NCBI GenBank assembly: GCA_021201825.1
Contig: JAJQED010000003.1
Coordinates: forward strand, 72,772 to 136,771
DNA length: 64,000 nt
Source of the DNA: Alistipes sp.
GTDB taxonomy: Bacteria; Bacteroidota; Bacteroidia; Bacteroidales; Rikenellaceae
Reading direction: 5' to 3'
In this document: piece after piece, positions 9,062-16,136 of the stretch
How the letters are laid out: each line of letters begins with the position of its first letter
Position numbering within the stretch: the stretch's first letter is position 1
The notes under the pieces: generated by a model
Told to the model about the DNA's origin: nothing
Database searches by the model: none
What the model saw: only the letters and a program-made list of their open reading frames with translations
Program-made: the position numbers and the translations under genes

Positions 9062-10360
9062 ATGGCCAACATACTTTACCACTCCCGCAAATACAACGAA
9101 TATTTCCGCCAGTTGCTGTTCCTCGGAGTTCTTATCACGGTCGGACTGCTGATATTTTCCCAGCTCAAGTTTTTCGTAGGGGCCGCCCTGGGAGCATTCA
9201 CTCTCTATGTGGTGTTCCGCACGTGGAACTTCCGGTTAACCGAGAAATGGGGATGGCGGCCCTGGGTGGCCGGACTGGCCCTCACTTTCTTTTGCTTCCT
9301 GTTGCTGTCGGCCATCGGGTTCGGGGCCTATAAGGTGATCGCCAACGAAATGCCGTCGGTCGATACTTCCAAGCTTGTAAGTTATATCAAGGGGCTATCG
9401 GATAAGGTTAACCATACCATTGGGTTTAAAGCGGTGCCTGAGAATGTCGTGCAAAATTCCGGCGGGATTGCCACTAAAGTTGTAGGGGCGGTGCTTAATA
9501 CCACTTACAGTTTCGCGGCAAATATATTTATGATGCTCATCATAGTCTATTTTATGTTCACAAAAGGGCGTAAAATGGAGTGCTATGCCTACCGGTTCAG
9601 CCCTTTCAAAGGGGACAGCCTGAAGACAATCCGCACGGACGTTAAGAACATCGTTTACAGTAACGCTATAGGTATTCCGGTGATCATGGTCGCCCAGACC
9701 ATCACATCCTCGCTGATCTATTGGGGAGTGGGGATGGAGAACTTCATATTTTGGGGATTCCTTACCGCCCTGTGCGGGCTTATCCCGCTGATCGGGTGCG
9801 GGATAGTATACGGCCTTATCTCGATATATTACGCCGCTACCGGAAGTATCGTGACCGGGATAATAATCCTTGCGTACGGTATCCTTGTGATATCCAATAC
9901 GGATAACGTGATCCGTATCGGCCTGATGAAAAAGGTCAACAATACCCATCCGCTTATCGTAATTTTCGGGGTGATAATCGGTATCCCGCTGTTCGGCTTT
10001 TGGGGGATCATCTTCGGGCCGCTGTTCCTGTCGATATTCTTCCTGCTAATACGGATATATTATACCGAATATCAGCTGCTGCGGTCGCAGGACGAGGCGG
10101 AGGTTCTGGCCGGGTTGCGGTTTCCTACGATGGAAGCCCCGGCAGTCCCGGCCAACGACCTGCAGGCGGTGGAGCTGGGAGCCGGTTTCGGCACAGCCCA
10201 TATAGACAGGCAAGCGATAGAAAAAGTCATCGAGGACCGTAACAACCTTTTGAACAACGACCCGTGCGACTGCGTCGGCCCGCACGGAGCCGGGAAAAGG
10301 AAAAAGGACAAAAAAGGGTTATACGACCGGCTCGGGAAAGACAAAAAGAAAGGGGACTGA
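9062..10360 (+). CDS. AI-2E family transporter (PF01594-type membrane protein)
   Basis: 432 residues with about eight hydrophobic segments in the layout of the AI-2E/PerM family: paired N-terminal helices (LLFLGVLITVGLLIFSQL, GAALGAFTLYVVF), a large loop of about 70 residues, then clustered C-terminal helices including GVIIGIPLFGFWGIIFGPL, a conserved family stretch. Proteins of this family have been linked to autoinducer-2 export, ion antiport or unknown roles; sequence cannot decide. The C-terminal 80 residues are hydrophilic and end in a Lys-rich tail. ATG 9062 was chosen because upstream codons lack hydrophobic sequence; a perfect hairpin sits directly before it. Confidence 0.8.
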   Translation: MANILYHSRKYNEYFRQLLFLGVLITVGLLIFSQLKFFVGAALGAFTLYVVFRTWNFRLTEKWGWRPWVAGLALTFFCFLLLSAIGFGAYKVIANEMPSVDTSKLVSYIKGLSDKVNHTIGFKAVPENVVQNSGGIATKVVGAVLNTTYSFAANIFMMLIIVYFMFTKGRKMECYAYRFSPFKGDSLKTIRTDVKNIVYSNAIGIPVIMVAQTITSSLIYWGVGMENFIFWGFLTALCGLIPLIGCGIVYGLISIYYAATGSIVTGIIILAYGILVISNTDNVIRIGLMKKVNNTHPLIVIFGVIIGIPLFGFWGIIFGPLFLSIFFLLIRIYYTEYQLLRSQDEAEVLAGLRFPTMEAPAVPANDLQAVELGAGFGTAHIDRQAIEKVIEDRNNLLNNDPCDCVGPHGAGKRKKDKKGLYDRLGKDKKKGD

Positions 10361-10361
10361 C

Positions 10362-11582
10362 TTACCGGGGCGCCTGCCAGAAATACTGCGGGTCGCTCGT
10401 CTGATAGCTGCCCCGCCGGTATTGCGTCTCTGTACCGTGAGGCCGTAGCTGTATATATTCCGGGTACCCGTCCCGGATATACGATTCGGTGTTATATGAA
10501 TTGTCCATCCAGCATTCGATCACATAGAGATTCTTTGCCATATAATTATACAGGTAAAACTCGGAAGTGATACTATCCCGCCGGTTCCAGTTGGCGGTTT
10601 CCCTCACCTCAACGGGCTCCCCGTCGATAAGCCGCTGCCTTACCTCGCCGATCCCGAGCAGATTGCCCTCCCCGTCAGTGACATAGGCGGCATAAGTAGG
10701 GTCCCTCCAGAGCCACTTGCCGAGCTGGTTGCTCCACACGGCATTTATCACATGGCAGTCGCTGTCGTCTTCGTCGGCAGGCATACACGTGACAACCCGG
10801 GAAAATAATCCTAACGATAGGTAGCATTCGTTCAACGCCGTTGCCAGCATCCGGCAGTTGACACCCGTGCCGGTTGCCTTGGAAAAATGGTAAATACCCG
10901 TTGCGGTGGGTTCCCCCGGATAAAATGCACTGCCGTTGTGGGGGATATTGTCATGCACCCAATCCATTACTGCGATGATCCCTGATAACTCGTCCTTGCC
11001 GGAAATCAGGGTGTCCAGATGGAAATATTCCCGGGTTTGCTCCAGCGGATAATAACCGGCGGCTGAATATCTAAAAGATCCCGGTCGTTCGGTTTCCTCA
11101 ATGCGGTAATCATGGTCGTGGCGAAGCATCCCGATATAATCGCCGTTGGCATCCCGTAAAGGACCGACCAGCTCCTCGAAACCGGGATATTTCCTGAAAT
11201 CCTCGATCATGAAAAGGTCCAGTATACTGCTGTATTTGTCACAACCGTTTGCTATGCTTTTTTCGAGGTACTCAAGCCCCCGAGCCAGATCGCCGCTGCG
11301 GACGGCGGCTTCGGACATGAAAAGGTAAAGGTAATGGGGCAGGAAAACTTCCGATTTTAGATGCGTATCCACCGACTCGTACCATTCGATGAAAGGGCTT
11401 CCGGCCTCCATGGCACCGCCGTAATCCCCCTTATCGTATATCAGGGCCGATAGTTCCATCAATTTCCCCAGGTGTACGTCAGCGACGGTTTCCGGTGATA
11501 ATTCTGCTTCGGACAGGTATGGCTGTGCGGATACCGATAGGCACGCATAAAGGAAAATAAAAAGGAGGGTAAGCTTTTTCAT
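10362..11582 (-). CDS. Secreted transglutaminase-like (papain-fold) protein
   Basis: 406 residues. A Sec signal peptide (MKKLTLLFIFLYACLSVSA, cleavage before QPYLSE) is followed by a helical TPR-like part (ALIYDKGDYGGAMEAG, GDLARGLEYLEKSI) and then a transglutaminase core. Catalytic-triad residues can be assigned: Cys in GTGVNCRMLATALNE, His in DSDCHVINAVW and Asp in LWRDPTY. In bacteria such domains act as cysteine peptidases or amidases rather than crosslinkers. Its place is periplasmic or surface. The gene converges with the AI-2E gene and shares no operon. Confidence 0.75.
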   Translation of the reverse strand: MKKLTLLFIFLYACLSVSAQPYLSEAELSPETVADVHLGKLMELSALIYDKGDYGGAMEAGSPFIEWYESVDTHLKSEVFLPHYLYLFMSEAAVRSGDLARGLEYLEKSIANGCDKYSSILDLFMIEDFRKYPGFEELVGPLRDANGDYIGMLRHDHDYRIEETERPGSFRYSAAGYYPLEQTREYFHLDTLISGKDELSGIIAVMDWVHDNIPHNGSAFYPGEPTATGIYHFSKATGTGVNCRMLATALNECYLSLGLFSRVVTCMPADEDDSDCHVINAVWSNQLGKWLWRDPTYAAYVTDGEGNLLGIGEVRQRLIDGEPVEVRETANWNRRDSITSEFYLYNYMAKNLYVIECWMDNSYNTESYIRDGYPEYIQLRPHGTETQYRRGSYQTSDPQYFWQAPR

Positions 11583-11666
11583 CCGGGAAATTTTAATTTC
11601 CGTAAAAGTAATCAATCCCGTAAGTAAATAAGCAAGAACGGGTAAAAACCCTCCCCGTTTCTTTCT

Positions 11667-11674
11667 TAGCTTTG
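11667..11674 (+). promoter_or_regulatory. -7 promoter element (TAnnTTTG)
   Basis: TAGCTTTG lies 25 bases before the zinc-ribbon gene start at 11699. No -33 TTG at the right distance was seen. Confidence 0.5.
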
Positions 11675-11698
11675 CATAAAACCAACCAATAAAAGTTT

Positions 11699-11977
11699 AT
11701 GGAAACGAAGTTTTGCCAAAGTTGTGCAATGCCGCTAACCAATCTCGAAGATGCAGGTACGGAAAAAGACGGTACGCCGAGTGTCGATTATTGTATCTAT
11801 TGTTACAAAGAAGGGCACTTTACTTCCGAAGTTAGCATGGATGAAATGATAGACCACTGCGCCGGCTATCTCGTGGAATACAACAAGGACGCGGAACAGG
11901 AACTTACCCTCGAGCAGGCCAAAGCCCGGATGCGGGAGGTTTTTCCCAAACTCAAAAGGTGGAGCGGCAATGCCTGA
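11699..11977 (+). CDS. Small zinc-ribbon protein
   Basis: 92 residues. Four Cys in the pattern CQSCAMPL...CIYC match the putative zinc-ribbon family PF12674. A conserved acidic helix follows (VSMDEMIDHCAGYLVEY) and then a tail AKARMREVFPKLKRW. The last eight bases overlap the next gene (ATGCCTGA), so the two are translationally coupled. The next protein starts with a copy of the same domain, which makes this a likely partner or regulator-associated zinc sensor. The function of the family is not established. Confidence 0.8.
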   Translation: METKFCQSCAMPLTNLEDAGTEKDGTPSVDYCIYCYKEGHFTSEVSMDEMIDHCAGYLVEYNKDAEQELTLEQAKARMREVFPKLKRWSGNA

Positions 11978-13097
11978 CACGGCGGTCGGGAACATGATGT
12001 TGTGCCAGAGCTGCGGCATGCCCATAGCGGCTGCCGAGCATTTCGGCACCAACGGGGACAATACTCCCTCCGGGGAGTATTGTTGTTTCTGTTTCCGCCA
12101 AGGCCGGTTTACGGACAACCGGTCGGTCACGGAAAAGATAACCGAATCGGTCGCTTACCACGACGAGGGAGAAAAAGAGTTGGGCCGTACCCTTACCCGT
12201 AGCGAACTCTCCGTCCGGCTTCACGTGCTGTATCCGACGCTTCGCCGCTGGTCATCGCACGAAAATATACATACGGCATATTACATTGCGGTAAACCGTG
12301 CGCTGGAATATATCCAGGAGAACCTTTCCGGAGCTCTCAACCTCAAGGTGCTAAGCGAAGTATCGGGCCTCTCGGGATTCCATTTCCACCGTATCTTCCG
12401 TGCCGTGATGGGTGAAGCTCCGGGCGAGTACGTCCAGCGGTTGAGGCTCGAAAAGGCGGCGTTCATGCTCTCGCACTCCGGCCATACCATTGCCGATATC
12501 GCACATATTTGCGGTTATGATACCCAGCAGGCGCTGACCCGTGCTTTCGGCAGGCGGTTCGGCGTAACCCCTAACGCATATCGTAAGTCGCCGGTTGAAG
12601 TACGGTTCGGGGTGGACGAATCGGCAAACCTCGGCATAAAGCCCCGGATAACAAGCCGGGGTACATTTCAGTTGTCCGGTATACGGGCACACGACCCTTT
12701 GGGGAATAACAAGGCTTTTATAGATGCCTGGGACCGGCTCAGGGAGTTGACCGGTACCGGGTGCGGCCAGGGGGAGGGTAAAGAATTTATCCTGTTGAGC
12801 CGGGACCGCTCGACCATAACCCGGCCTGAAAACTATGATATTTACGCCTGCATATCGTCCCCGTATAAGGATCGTAGGTTAGTGAAATTTACGGTCGAGG
12901 GTGGTAATTTCGCGGTATTCACACACCGTGGTCCATACAGCGGGCTCAACGCCGTCTACTGTCATATCTACCGCTGGTGGTTGCCTTTCAGCGGCTACCG
13001 GTTACGGGATACCTACTATTTCGAACGGTTCCCGGAACCGTTCCCGGCCGACGGGCAACCGGTAACCGAAATTTGGATACCCATAGAAAAACAGTAG
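11970..13097 (+). CDS. Zinc-ribbon / AraC-type HTH / GyrI-like ligand-binding regulator
   Basis: 375 residues with three parts. Residues of about 10-90 repeat the upstream zinc-ribbon protein (LCQSCGMPIAAAE, CCFCFRQGRF, LYPTLRRW). Residues of about 95-205 are an AraC-family double helix-turn-helix (LKVLSEVSGLSGFHFHRIFRAVMGE and IADIAHICGYDTQQALTRAF, written here as separate motifs of the first and second HTH). Residues of about 215-375 resemble the GyrI-like/AraC effector-binding beta-barrel (YDIYACISS, GNFAVFTHRGPYSGL, ITEIWIPIE-like ending). It is probably a cytosolic transcription activator whose small-molecule ligand is bound by the C-terminal domain. The stop codon lies inside the stem of a terminator. 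Confidence 0.82.
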   Translation: MPDTAVGNMMLCQSCGMPIAAAEHFGTNGDNTPSGEYCCFCFRQGRFTDNRSVTEKITESVAYHDEGEKELGRTLTRSELSVRLHVLYPTLRRWSSHENIHTAYYIAVNRALEYIQENLSGALNLKVLSEVSGLSGFHFHRIFRAVMGEAPGEYVQRLRLEKAAFMLSHSGHTIADIAHICGYDTQQALTRAFGRRFGVTPNAYRKSPVEVRFGVDESANLGIKPRITSRGTFQLSGIRAHDPLGNNKAFIDAWDRLRELTGTGCGQGEGKEFILLSRDRSTITRPENYDIYACISSPYKDRRLVKFTVEGGNFAVFTHRGPYSGLNAVYCHIYRWWLPFSGYRLRDTYYFERFPEPFPADGQPVTEIWIPIEKQ

Positions 13098-13128
13098 GCC
13101 CTGCGGATGGCAGGACCTACTGTTTTTA
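13092..13128 (+). terminator. Intrinsic terminator after the AraC-type regulator
   Basis: CAGTAGG-C-CCTGC pairs with GCAGG-A-CCTACTG, followed by TTTTT. The stop codon TAG of the regulator is part of the 5' arm. Confidence 0.85.
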
Positions 13129-13141
13129 CGATCCGTTTGGA

Positions 13142-13822
13142 TTAATTGCCGTTCTCTTCGTAGGCGTACTCGACGGCACGGTTCAATATCTTCAAAAGCG
13201 GGTAGGTCATGCTGAAGTCCTCAGCCGCCCGTTCCGCAAGGCCGGGAGCCGTAACGTACTCCATATCGATGGGTTTGGTGATAAAGAAATCCCGTTGTTT
13301 GAGGTAATCATCGAACTCATGGCCCGGAGTGAAGCCTACCGGGTTCTTTTTCAGTTCCCTTTCACGGGACAGGGTGAATCCCGTGGCTGAAGAGATAGCG
13401 TCCCGGATAGCGGCGCCGTTGTCTATGATCTCTTCCCGGATACTGCGCAGTATGAACGGTTCGGGCATATATACCCCCGAAGTCATAAAGCATCCTCCAC
13501 TCTCCCCGTCCTGCGGTTCAAAGTGGATATAATAGCCCCCGTAGCCTGTTTTCTTGCCGCCCCGGCATACATACACGCCGAGGGCAGTTTTATACGGTTC
13601 CTTGTTGGGACTGAACCGCAGGTCGCGGTAAATGCGGTAGGTGCAGTCCTTTACCCCGAGCGGCGCGGCATCGGGGTCGAAGAGGGCTATTTGGGTAAGC
13701 AACTCCTGTGCGAAGTTGTGGTAAATTTCCAGAACTTCACTGTATTGGGCACGGTTCTGTTCGAACCATTCCCGGTTATTGTTCTTCCTGAGCCTGCCCA
13801 GGAAATCCATCAGCTTCTTCAT
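13142..13822 (-). CDS. DUF2461 family protein
   Basis: 226 residues covering the full DUF2461 (TIGR02453) domain. Typical stretches are MDFLGRLRKNNNREWFEQN at the N-terminus, RIYRDLRFSPNKEPYKTALG in the middle, and YYIHFEPQDGESGGCF. It is a cytosolic single-domain protein with no signal peptide, and its biochemical function is not established. TAAATTTG on the minus strand at 13842-13849 is a plausible -7 element. It converges on the AraC-type regulator, with the terminator between them. Confidence 0.9.
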   Translation of the reverse strand: MKKLMDFLGRLRKNNNREWFEQNRAQYSEVLEIYHNFAQELLTQIALFDPDAAPLGVKDCTYRIYRDLRFSPNKEPYKTALGVYVCRGGKKTGYGGYYIHFEPQDGESGGCFMTSGVYMPEPFILRSIREEIIDNGAAIRDAISSATGFTLSRERELKKNPVGFTPGHEFDDYLKQRDFFITKPIDMEYVTAPGLAERAAEDFSMTYPLLKILNRAVEYAYEENGN

Positions 13823-13911
13823 CCGTGAATGTTTGGTCCTGCAAATTTACGGTTTATTTGGATAGGGACTGTTTCGTTAGGCATAAATCTTGCGACACGA
13901 GGCGTCAGACC

Positions 13912-13985
13912 AGCACGGGTTGCGTGTGTGGGTGATTAAGTGCAGCGAGTACCGTTGGTTGGTGCCGGAATAAGCAACCCGTGCT
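13912..13985 (+). promoter_or_regulatory. 12 bp inverted repeat in leader of small membrane protein gene
   Basis: AGCACGGGTTGC (13912-13923) and GCAACCCGTGCT (13974-13985) are perfect inverted repeats 50 bases apart, ending 26 bases before the ATG at 14012. This could be a leader RNA structure. Confidence 0.5.
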
Positions 13986-14011
13986 TTATTGAGCAGACAT
14001 ACCGAACAATT

Positions 14012-14377
14012 ATGAATGACCGCCGTACACGAAGACTGATCTGGATGCTTATAGCCATAGTGGCTTTTTTTGTAATCGCCGCAGTGGTACAATGGATATG
14101 GAACTGTATAATCCCCTGGGTAATAGGGTTCCCGCCGGTGACCTACGGGCAGGCGGCCGGACTGTTGCTGCTGACCCGTATTCTGTTCGGCGGGCTGGGC
14201 AGGATGTTCTCCGGCGGATGTAATTGCGGTTGCCGATGTAATACCGATACGGTTACGGACAATGACAACGGCATGGTCTTTCCCGGTATGGATTCAATAA
14301 ATCCGTTCCGGGGCAATCCGGGTCCCGTAGCCGACGGAGCGGTTATAATCGAAGTGGACGAGAAAGAAATTCCGTGA
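14012..14377 (+). CDS. Small membrane protein with Cys-rich cytoplasmic-loop motif
   Basis: 121 residues from ATG 14012. Two hydrophobic segments (LIWMLIAIVAFFVIAAVVQW and a second one around QAAGLLLLTRILFGGLGRMF) are followed by CNCGCRC and an acidic, Gly/Pro-rich tail ending EVDEKEIP. The four Cys within six residues could bind metal. No family was recognised with confidence. It is monocistronic, with a structured leader and a strong terminator directly behind it. Confidence 0.6.
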   Translation: MNDRRTRRLIWMLIAIVAFFVIAAVVQWIWNCIIPWVIGFPPVTYGQAAGLLLLTRILFGGLGRMFSGGCNCGCRCNTDTVTDNDNGMVFPGMDSINPFRGNPGPVADGAVIIEVDEKEIP

Positions 14378-14404
14378 TTTTTAATATATTCGATCAGATT
14401 CCGA

Positions 14405-14427
14405 GGGGCGAGTGCGCCCCTTTTTTT
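14405..14427 (+). terminator. Intrinsic terminator
   Basis: GGGGCG-agtg-CGCCCC followed by seven T. It ends the small membrane protein gene. Confidence 0.9.
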
Positions 14428-14461
14428 GTAACTTGCATTGAACCTTAAAATTTTCCGGTCG

Positions 14462-15235
14462 ATGGAAGTCCTTATCGTACAATCCGATATCCGGTGGATG
14501 GAACCGGACGTAAACCTGCCGCACCTCGATGGGCTGATCCAGACGGAATGCCGGCTTGCCGGCTATCGCCCGGACATAATCGTCCTGCCCGAGATGTTCG
14601 CTACGGGCTTCTCGATGGAATCCGCCCGTTGTGCGGGATGGGCCGGGGAGATATTGGATTGGATGCGAAAGGTTGCGGTCGATCACGATTGTGCCGTAGC
14701 TGGAACCTTGGCCGTCGGAACCGTAGGAGTTTTCCATAACAGGTTTTCTTTTGTAAGGCCCGACGGCATATCGCACCATTATGACAAACGCCACCTTTTC
14801 ACTTTCGCCGGCGAACAACAAGCGTACAAGGCGGGCACGAAAAGGGTAGTGGTACGGTGGCGCGGTTTCGATATACTCATGCAAACGTGTTATGACTTAC
14901 GGTTCCCGGTATTCTCCCGCAATACGGGCGATTACCATCTGGCCCTATACCCGGCAAGCTGGGTTGGCTCCCGTATAGGGGTATGGGACACGCTTCTGCG
15001 TGCCCGGGCCATCGAAAATGCCGCTTATGTGATCGGGGTGAACAGGGTAGGGAGCGACCCGTCCGGAAGCTATCCGGGCCATTCGGTTGCGGTGGATTTC
15101 AAAGGAAATATAATGGCTGACTTGCCGCAGGATCGCGAAGCGGTCCTCCGTTGCTCGTTGTCCCTTGAAGAACTCCACCGGTTCCGTGAAAAATTCCCCG
15201 TACTGCAGGATGCCGACGGGTTCGTACTGGCCTGA
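14462..15235 (+). CDS. Omega-amidase, carbon-nitrogen hydrolase family (YafV/Nit2-like)
   Basis: 257 residues. The nitrilase-superfamily triad is present: Glu in LPEMFATGF, Lys in HHYDKRHLFTF and Cys in QTCYDLRFPVFSRN. The HLF(T/S)FAGE and CYDLRFP wording is specific to the YafV/Nit2 branch, which hydrolyses 2-oxoglutaramate and 2-oxosuccinamate to the 2-oxo acid and ammonia. This is a metabolite-repair and nitrogen-salvage role in the cytosol. ATG 14462 matches the first beta strand (MEVLIVQSDI); an earlier in-frame start at 14438 would overlap the terminator region of the preceding gene. Confidence 0.88.
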   Translation: MEVLIVQSDIRWMEPDVNLPHLDGLIQTECRLAGYRPDIIVLPEMFATGFSMESARCAGWAGEILDWMRKVAVDHDCAVAGTLAVGTVGVFHNRFSFVRPDGISHHYDKRHLFTFAGEQQAYKAGTKRVVVRWRGFDILMQTCYDLRFPVFSRNTGDYHLALYPASWVGSRIGVWDTLLRARAIENAAYVIGVNRVGSDPSGSYPGHSVAVDFKGNIMADLPQDREAVLRCSLSLEELHRFREKFPVLQDADGFVLA

Positions 15236-15261
15236 AAAATAAAAAGAAAACGGGTTAAAAA

Positions 15262-15335
15262 AATGGTGCGGCAGCGTTATGCGTACTACAGAAGTACAGA
15301 ATTCAACCCAAACTTAAGAGGCTGCCGCACCGAAA
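15262..15335 (-). terminator. Hairpin with T-run ending a leftward transcript
   Basis: GTGCGGCAGC and GCTGCCGCAC form a 10 bp stem enclosing a second hairpin (GTACT/AGTAC). On the minus strand it is followed by CATTTTTTT. No protein gene on that strand ends here, so it probably terminates the non-coding transcript starting near 15730. Confidence 0.65.
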
Positions 15336-15509
15336 CCCTATTATGAAAAATTCCCCATTGGGGCAATCCCAAGCGGCCCCGTTCCCGGCTTGTAAATACT
15401 GCCGTTCTTTTCAAGGCCGCTGTTACCGGCCGGCAGAAAAACGGTTTACTTTAAAAAGTAAACGCCTGCCTTTCGGTCCCTCCGCAGGCAAACGCCACAC
15501 CCTTTGGTT

Positions 15510-15731
15510 AAAAAGAGGCGCTCCCTCCGGCCTGCGGTCTGCATAGCTTCTCACGGGCTTAAGTAGGACAGGCGGAGGTCCGCGCCTATATGGTAAAGAC
15601 GCGAATTACTCCACCCATCCAATACCTACTTACGGCGTTAACGTGAGAATTTGCAGACCTAAGCAGGCAGAGTAATGAAGTATAAGTCAAAAACCGCACC
15701 CTCGGGCAGCGGCGAACCTATCGCAAAAATG
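15510..15731 (-). ncRNA. Candidate structured non-coding RNA (6S-like rod at best)
   Basis: On the minus strand, GCCTGC-tta-GGTCTGCA pairs with TGCAGACC-GCAGGC (15530-15668). Inside are nested stems CTCACG/CGTGAG, AAGTAGG/CCTACTT and a GGTGGAG/CCTCCGCC-type stem, forming one long rod with small internal loops, closed by CGCG/CGCG. A promoter lies just upstream, and a short GAGG/CCTC hairpin with five T follows at about 15510-15528. Architecture and length (about 220 nt) resemble 6S RNA, but I could not match 6S-specific sequence. It does not carry tmRNA or RNase P conserved elements. Confidence 0.45.
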
Positions 15732-15736
15732 CTTGA

Positions 15737-15767
15737 CAAATATAGGTAAACTTGAGCGACTTTACAA
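15737..15767 (-). promoter_or_regulatory. Bacteroidetes promoter for the non-coding RNA
   Basis: On the minus strand TTG (15765-15767), 20 bases, then TATATTTG (15737-15744): a full match to TTG-N20-TAnnTTTG. It points away from ferredoxin into the hairpin-rich region. Confidence 0.75.
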
Positions 15768-15813
15768 TGCTTCGTTTCACCTTTCAAAAATATTGCCGCG
15801 TAATTTTTCCCGA

Positions 15814-15849
15814 CAACAAAAAACTCCCGCCCGATTCGGGGCGGGAGTT
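15814..15849 (-). terminator. Ferredoxin terminator
   Basis: AACTCCCGCCC / GGGCGGGAGTT stem with loop about GATTCG; the minus-strand tail is TTTTTTGTTG. It lies 22 bases after the ferredoxin stop. Confidence 0.92.
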
Positions 15850-15870
15850 AGCCGGTGTATCTCTGTTGCC

Positions 15871-16041
15871 TTATGCCTGAACGATGGCCTCCGTAGGACA
15901 AACGTCGGCGCAAGTGCCGCAGTCGGTGCAAACCGACGGGTCGATCACATATACGTCGCCGGCCGAGATAGCCTCTACCGGGCATTCGTCTATACAGGTG
16001 CCGCAAGCAATACAAGCGTCTTCTTTGATAGTGTAAGCCAT
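15871..16041 (-). CDS. 2[4Fe-4S] ferredoxin
   Basis: 56 residues, a typical bacterial ferredoxin. Two CxxCxxCxxxCP motifs are present, CIACGTCIDECP and CTDCGTCADVCP, eight cysteines in all, each set completing the other cluster. It is a low-potential cytosolic electron carrier, for example for pyruvate:ferredoxin oxidoreductase or hydrogenase in anaerobes (partners not visible here). The gene is monocistronic with a perfect promoter (16104-16133) and a strong terminator, consistent with high expression. Confidence 0.96.
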   Translation of the reverse strand: MAYTIKEDACIACGTCIDECPVEAISAGDVYVIDPSVCTDCGTCADVCPTEAIVQA

Positions 16042-16103
16042 TTCTTTAAGTTTAATTATTATTCAAATCCGGGGGTGCCCCATTTCCCATAAGGGACACA
16101 CCG

Positions 16104-16133
16104 CAAATTTATCACTTTTTTTTCTTTCGCCAA
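16104..16133 (-). promoter_or_regulatory. Bacteroidetes promoter of ferredoxin
   Basis: Minus strand TTG (16131-16133), 19 bases, TAAATTTG (16104-16111). The -33 box lies three bases from the serS stop codon. Confidence 0.8.
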
Positions 16134-16136
16134 CCC

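Larger units (their letters stand above)
15236..15870. other. Gene-free, hairpin-rich region with minus-strand transcription signals
   Basis: No convincing protein gene in 635 bases. From right to left on the minus strand it holds the ferredoxin terminator, a well-spaced promoter (15737-15767), a long nested stem (15530-15668), several perfect hairpins (for example GTTTACTTT-tt-AAAGTAAAC near 15450 and GCCTGC/GCAGGC around 15470-15495), and a terminator-like hairpin with seven T at about 15262-15335. The ORF at 15343-15546 is Arg/Pro-rich, crosses these hairpins and is not credible. Confidence 0.7.

Noticed and set aside
15343..15546. 67-codon plus-strand frame in the hairpin-rich gap
   Set aside because: Arg/Pro-rich, overlaps several hairpins, no ribosome-binding context; the region is better explained as non-coding.
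15240..15740. tmRNA or RNase P RNA
   Set aside because: No tRNA-like end with TTCGATTC loop and no conserved P4 sequences on either strand.
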